Assembly (NCBI GenBank): GCA_023415305.1
Contig: JAEZKZ010000040.1
Coordinates: 1-64,000, forward strand
Direction: 5' to 3'
Length of the DNA stretch: 64,000 nucleotides
Source of the DNA: Bacillota bacterium
GTDB lineage: Bacteria > Bacillota > Clostridia > Acetivibrionales > DSM-1351
The notes beneath the pieces were generated by a model. That model saw nothing but the letters and a program-made list of their open reading frames with translations, was not told where the DNA came from and did no database searches. Numbering within the stretch: the stretch's first letter is position 1; every line of letters begins with the position of its first letter. The translations under genes were made by a program, and so were the position numbers. Positions 62,839 through 64,000 of the stretch are shown one piece after another.

Positions 62839-63093
62839 TTAAATAGTTCCCTCATAAGCTGCTCTTACCGCATTTGCCAGCTGATCGGCGCACGAACTGG
62901 ACTTTCGTCCGCATTGAATCCCTCTGAAAAATTCCTCAATTTTTTCGACAGACATTCCATCTATAACTCTGCTGATGGCTTTGAGGTTACCATCACACCC
63001 TCCTATAAAAGATACATTTTTTACAATGTCTCCTTCAAGGTCAAAGCTTATTTGAATGGGACAAACTCCCTCTGGGTAAAATTCGTGTGTCAT
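62839..63093 (-). CDS. TSCPD-domain protein (TIGR03905 type)
   Basis: An 85-residue protein of the TSCPD family (TIGR03905, ribonucleotide-reductase related, four Cys). The cysteines are at 11, 33, 61 and 68 (CPIQ, GGCDGN, QCGRKSSSC) and probably bind metal. ATG 63093 follows GGAGGG; a 5-residue upstream extension is possible. It lies upstream of the MarR gene on the same strand, 157 bases apart. Role unknown. Confidence 0.8.
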   Translation of the reverse strand: MTHEFYPEGVCPIQISFDLEGDIVKNVSFIGGCDGNLKAISRVIDGMSVEKIEEFFRGIQCGRKSSSCADQLANAVRAAYEGTI

Positions 63094-63280
63094 ATTAAGG
63101 CCCTCCAAGAAGGTTAATTTTTATTAATTATCCTCAGTTATATATGTAATTGGTTTTTGTTAATATTAAATTGAATACAATCGAATTATACAAATGCATT
63201 CCACAGCTGTCAAGCAGATTATCTATGGGTTTATATCAGATAATTTGTACATTATTAGTTTGCATTGAGTATAAGTTGTT

Positions 63281-63300
63281 TGTACAAGGTTACTTGTACA
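63281..63300 (+). promoter_or_regulatory. Perfect 8-bp dyad upstream of coiled-coil gene
   Basis: TGTACAAG (63281-63288) and CTTGTACA (63293-63300) with a 4-base centre. It is 60 bases before the coiled-coil start and resembles a repressor operator. No matching regulator can be named. Confidence 0.5.
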
Positions 63301-63359
63301 TAAGTTTATTTACGGTAGTAATTTTAATTGATATAATATTTGAAGGGAGTGTGATAAAA

Positions 63360-63782
63360 ATGGCAGACGACACATTTGGATTATTGACCAGAATGTATGC
63401 TGATTTTACATCACAATTTAAGGAAATACGGGGCAAATTAACAAATATAGAGGATAGACTGACATCTGTAGAGGATAGACTGACATCCGTAGAGGGTAGA
63501 CTGACATCCGTAGAGGGTAGACTGACATCTGTAGAGAGTGAGCTGTCATCTGTTAAAGGGAGAATGTCATCCATGGAAGGCGATGTTTCATCTCTTAAGG
63601 GCATGTTTGGCAAGTTACAGCTAAAAATTGAAAATGATATCGATAGAAAAATTGATTTGCTTTTGGAGACACGTCATGAAGTTAATAACCGCCTCGATGT
63701 TATTGAAAACAAGATTGATATTCTGACTACAAAGGTAGACAGGCATGATATTGAAATAAAAGTGATAAAGGCAGCAAAGTAG
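63360..63782 (+). CDS. Heptad-repeat coiled-coil protein, unknown function
   Basis: A 140-residue protein, nearly all coiled coil. It holds four near-perfect 7-residue repeats (R-L-T-S-V-E-D/G) followed by three looser ones (ELSSVKG, RMSSMEG, DVSSLKG). The underlying DNA repeats 21 bases four times (63453-63536), so copy number may vary. GAAGGGAG precedes ATG 63360. It has no membrane helix; the upstream extension of the frame to 63150 is not used because no ribosome site fits. Function unknown. Confidence 0.8.
   Translation: MADDTFGLLTRMYADFTSQFKEIRGKLTNIEDRLTSVEDRLTSVEGRLTSVEGRLTSVESELSSVKGRMSSMEGDVSSLKGMFGKLQLKIENDIDRKIDLLLETRHEVNNRLDVIENKIDILTTKVDRHDIEIKVIKAAK
63453..63536 (+). repeat. 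Four 21-base tandem repeats
   Basis: GATAGACTGACATCTGTAGAG repeated four times with one to three changes, encoding the heptads of the coiled-coil gene. In-frame unit length allows slippage without frameshift. Confidence 0.9.
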
Positions 63783-63910
63783 TTATTCTGTTTATCACAA
63801 ATCAAAAGTGGAATTTTTTATCTGGGATTTTTTAGTGTAATACTTCAATCAAAGTAACAGCAAGCGCTAGCAAGAGCAAAAAAAACATAAATTCCTATAC
63901 GCCAAGGATA

Positions 63911-63937
63911 TCCCGATAAGATTACTGCTTATCGGGA
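63911..63937 (+). terminator. Strong hairpin before last gene
   Basis: TCCCGATAAG and CTTATCGGGA are perfectly complementary over 10 bases with a 7-base loop. The following ATTAATAAT is not a good T-run, so it may be an attenuator or a terminator remnant. Confidence 0.55.
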
Positions 63938-63965
63938 TTAATAATATTTATCCGGGAGTTAGAAA

Positions 63966-64000
63966 ATGAAAAAATACAAAAAGGTATATGTTGAAATAAC
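63966..64000 (+). CDS. Partial CDS at window end
   Basis: ATG with GGGAG 8 bases upstream and 11 open codons (KKYKKVYVEI) before the window ends. Too short to identify. Confidence 0.5.
   Translation, partial: MKKYKKVYVEI

Noticed and set aside
62839..63117. Plus-strand ORF overlapping the TSCPD gene
   Set aside because: It is the antisense shadow of the four-cysteine protein and lacks a suitable ribosome site.
63453..63536. 21-base repeats as CRISPR array
   Set aside because: The units are contiguous without spacers and code for heptads in frame.

Overview
The window reads as the chromosome of a low-GC, spore-former-type Firmicute, most likely a cellulolytic-type clostridium (Ruminiclostridium-like). 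This is an inference from strong GGAGG ribosome sites, an S-box (SAM-I) riboswitch, sigma-D-type flagellar promoters, the FliW-CsrA pair and the gene order rplI-dnaB-tilS-hpt-ftsH; no rRNA or tRNA is present to confirm it.

Layout. 0-18 kb is housekeeping: rpsR, a convergent DUF2461 gene, an amino-acid permease, a DUF2007-like gene, prephenate dehydratase, a MazG-like protein, the c-di-AMP phosphodiesterase GdpP, rplI, dnaB, tilS, hpt, ftsH, an FlK-like thioesterase, a SAM-I riboswitch with metK, and a CNNM/CorC membrane protein. 18.4-20.5 kb is an accessory patch on the minus strand: a TNT-type NAD+ glycohydrolase toxin domain, a small likely immunity gene, and a frameshifted ORF upstream. 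20.5-23.8 kb carries a RecD2-type helicase and comF.

23.8-49.0 kb is a flagellar late-gene block, all on the plus strand: yvyF, flgM, a FlgN-like chaperone, two tandem flgK genes (the first with an inserted von Willebrand A-like domain), flgL, a DUF6470 gene, fliW, csrA, flagellin, a Maf/DUF115 glycosyltransferase, a legionaminic-acid (Leg) biosynthesis operon, then flaG, fliD, fliS and a second FlgN-like chaperone. Three sigma-D-type promoters (TAAA-N15-xCGATA) precede flgM, flagellin and flaG. The flagellin leader has a CsrA-type hairpin with AGGA in its loop. The block therefore appears to make, glycosylate, chaperone and post-transcriptionally control the filament.

49.0-53.0 kb holds two minus-strand alpha/beta hydrolases (the first DUF2920-like and possibly tied to flagellar glycans) and a PflA-like radical SAM protein. 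53.4-62.3 kb is a Tad/Flp-type secretion or pilus locus without a secretin, as expected for a monoderm: a Ser/Thr kinase fused to a TadZ-like ATPase, a CpaB/SAF protein, a second TadZ-like ATPase, TadA, TadB, TadC, three tiny paralogous single-TM proteins and two pseudopilin-like proteins. The end carries an OhrR-like MarR regulator, a four-cysteine TSCPD protein, a heptad-repeat coiled-coil protein and the first codons of one more gene.

The least conventional items are the VWA domain inside FlgK, the kinase-TadZ fusion with its array of mini-proteins, the decayed TNT toxin locus, a comF lacking a normal start codon, a duplicated intergenic element at about 3.0 and 4.9 kb, and an unassigned structured leader before the CNNM gene.
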